Of a stretch of 5,259 nucleotides of DNA, positions 4,610 through 5,259 are shown piece after piece. Numbering within the stretch: the first letter of the stretch is position 1; each line of letters opens with the position of its first letter. The notes under the pieces were generated by a model. That model was not told where the DNA came from, made no database searches, and saw only the letters and a program-made list of their open reading frames with translations. The stretch lies in the NCBI GenBank assembly GCA_049421025.1, contig JBMSMG010000098.1, forward strand, positions 1 to 5,259, written 5' to 3'. The DNA comes from RGUW01 sp049421025. Lineage in GTDB: Bacteria; Cyanobacteriota; Cyanobacteriia; PCC-6307; Cyanobiaceae. The position numbers and the translations under genes are program-made.

Positions 4610-5259
4610 CCGGTGTTGCGCAGGCCGGCGGCAATGCCGTTGATGGTCAGCAGCGCGCCGCGCAGCAATTCGCTGCGGCTGTAGGTGCGTCCGTCGGCAT
4701 CGGTGCTGGCGGCCTCGCTCATCGGCGGCTGGCGGTTCTGCTCGCGCAACCGCCGCAGCAGGGCCACTTGCAGGAACCCCAGCGGGATGATCGTGCGGTT
4801 GCGCAGATCAACCGCCAGTTGCAGGGCAGGGTCGGCATCGAGCAGGCGCCCGTGGCCTGTGATCTGCAGGACCAGATCGCGGGTCAGGGTGAACTCCGAG
4901 GCGATGGCCTCAAAGATCTGCTCGAAGGCCTGGCGGTTTTCGGCGCGTCCCAGGGTCTGCACGTAGTGATGGGCCAGGTCAAGATCGACCTTCGCCAGGG
5001 TCATCTCCACCTTGGAGATCAACATGCGGAAGAACGGCCAGCGCTGATACAGCAGCCGCAGCAGCTCGAGCTGGCCGGCGTCGGCCTCGAGCTCTTCCTG
5101 AAGGGCTGCGCCGACGCCGTACCAACTGGGCAGCAAGAAGCGGCTTTGGGTCCAGCCGAACACCCAGGGGATGGCCCGCAGGCTCGAGAGGTCGCGGGCT
5201 CCGCCTTTGCGCCGGGCGGGCCGGCTGGAGATCTGCAGCTTGCTGATCTCCTCGATCGG
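4606..5259 (-). CDS. ppc: Phosphoenolpyruvate carboxylase, C-terminal 217 residues (5' end outside window)
   Basis: PEPC carboxylates phosphoenolpyruvate with bicarbonate to oxaloacetate, refilling the TCA cycle and feeding aspartate synthesis. The frame is open to the window edge and ends in TGA at 4608-4606. The edge begins with PIEEISKLQISSRPARRK, then SLRAIPWVFGWTQSRFLLPSWYG, the highly conserved active-site and substrate-binding region of PEPC. Later come EMTLAKVDLDLAHHYV and LQVALLRRLREQN, which align with the E. coli segments holding the aspartate-inhibition residues Lys773 and Arg832. The C-terminus, INGIAAGLRNTG, contains the conserved Asn equivalent to E. coli Asn881. The V in IPWVFGW is encoded by GTG (5163-5161) and is an internal codon, not a start. 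About three quarters of the roughly 900-1000-residue enzyme lies beyond the window. The gene is followed with a 4-base overlap by the GNAT-like gene. Confidence 0.97.
   Translation of the reverse strand, partial: PIEEISKLQISSRPARRKGGARDLSSLRAIPWVFGWTQSRFLLPSWYGVGAALQEELEADAGQLELLRLLYQRWPFFRMLISKVEMTLAKVDLDLAHHYVQTLGRAENRQAFEQIFEAIASEFTLTRDLVLQITGHGRLLDADPALQLAVDLRNRTIIPLGFLQVALLRRLREQNRQPPMSEAASTDADGRTYSRSELLRGALLTINGIAAGLRNTG

Noticed and set aside
5161..5163. GTG at 5163-5161 as the start of a short gene
   Set aside because: It is the Val in IPWVFGW, inside the conserved PEPC sequence, and the frame continues upstream to the window edge.

Overview
This window is a dense, GC-rich stretch of ordinary bacterial chromosome. 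It most resembles an alpha-cyanobacterium of the Cyanobium/Synechococcus group, though that placement comes from recognising the proteins, not from a search. Pointers are a cyanobacterial-type phosphoenolpyruvate carboxylase C-terminus, a MoeB-like protein ending in a rhodanese domain, a tandem CobO-type P-loop protein, short intergenic gaps and a lack of U-tract terminators.

Layout from left to right. Bases 1-142 are the 3' end of a rhodanese-domain gene, probably moeB (+). Converging on it is a 382-residue protein made of two CobO/BtuR-like P-loop domains (181-1329, -). An 81-base divergent gap follows, then a LarE-family PP-loop sulfur transferase (1411-2265, +). Its stop codon overlaps the stop of the convergent speD gene (2262-2753, -) within the four bases TTAA. 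Upstream of speD on the same strand is recF (2829-3995, -). Its apparent TTG start lies only 7 bases from a divergent tRNA-Arg(CCG) gene (4003-4076, +). After a 9-bp hairpin (4083-4106) come a GNAT-like protein (4121-4609, -) and the 3' part of ppc (4606 to the window edge, -). These two are joined by a 4-base TTGA stop/start overlap.

The genes do not form one pathway. They cover cofactor chemistry (MoeB, CobO-like, LarE), polyamine synthesis (SpeD), DNA repair (RecF), translation (tRNA-Arg) and anaplerotic carbon fixation (PEPC). Likely transcription units are recF-speD and ppc-GNAT, both leftward. The tandem CobO-like gene and larE diverge and may share a control region.

I found no phage, transposon, CRISPR or defence module, and no convincing new multi-gene system. 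The points most worth a second look are the fused double CobO-like protein, the LarE with three candidate cluster or sulfur-donor cysteines, the tight recF/tRNA arrangement in which recF has no ATG or GTG start, and the GNAT protein without a recognisable acetyl-CoA pyrophosphate loop.
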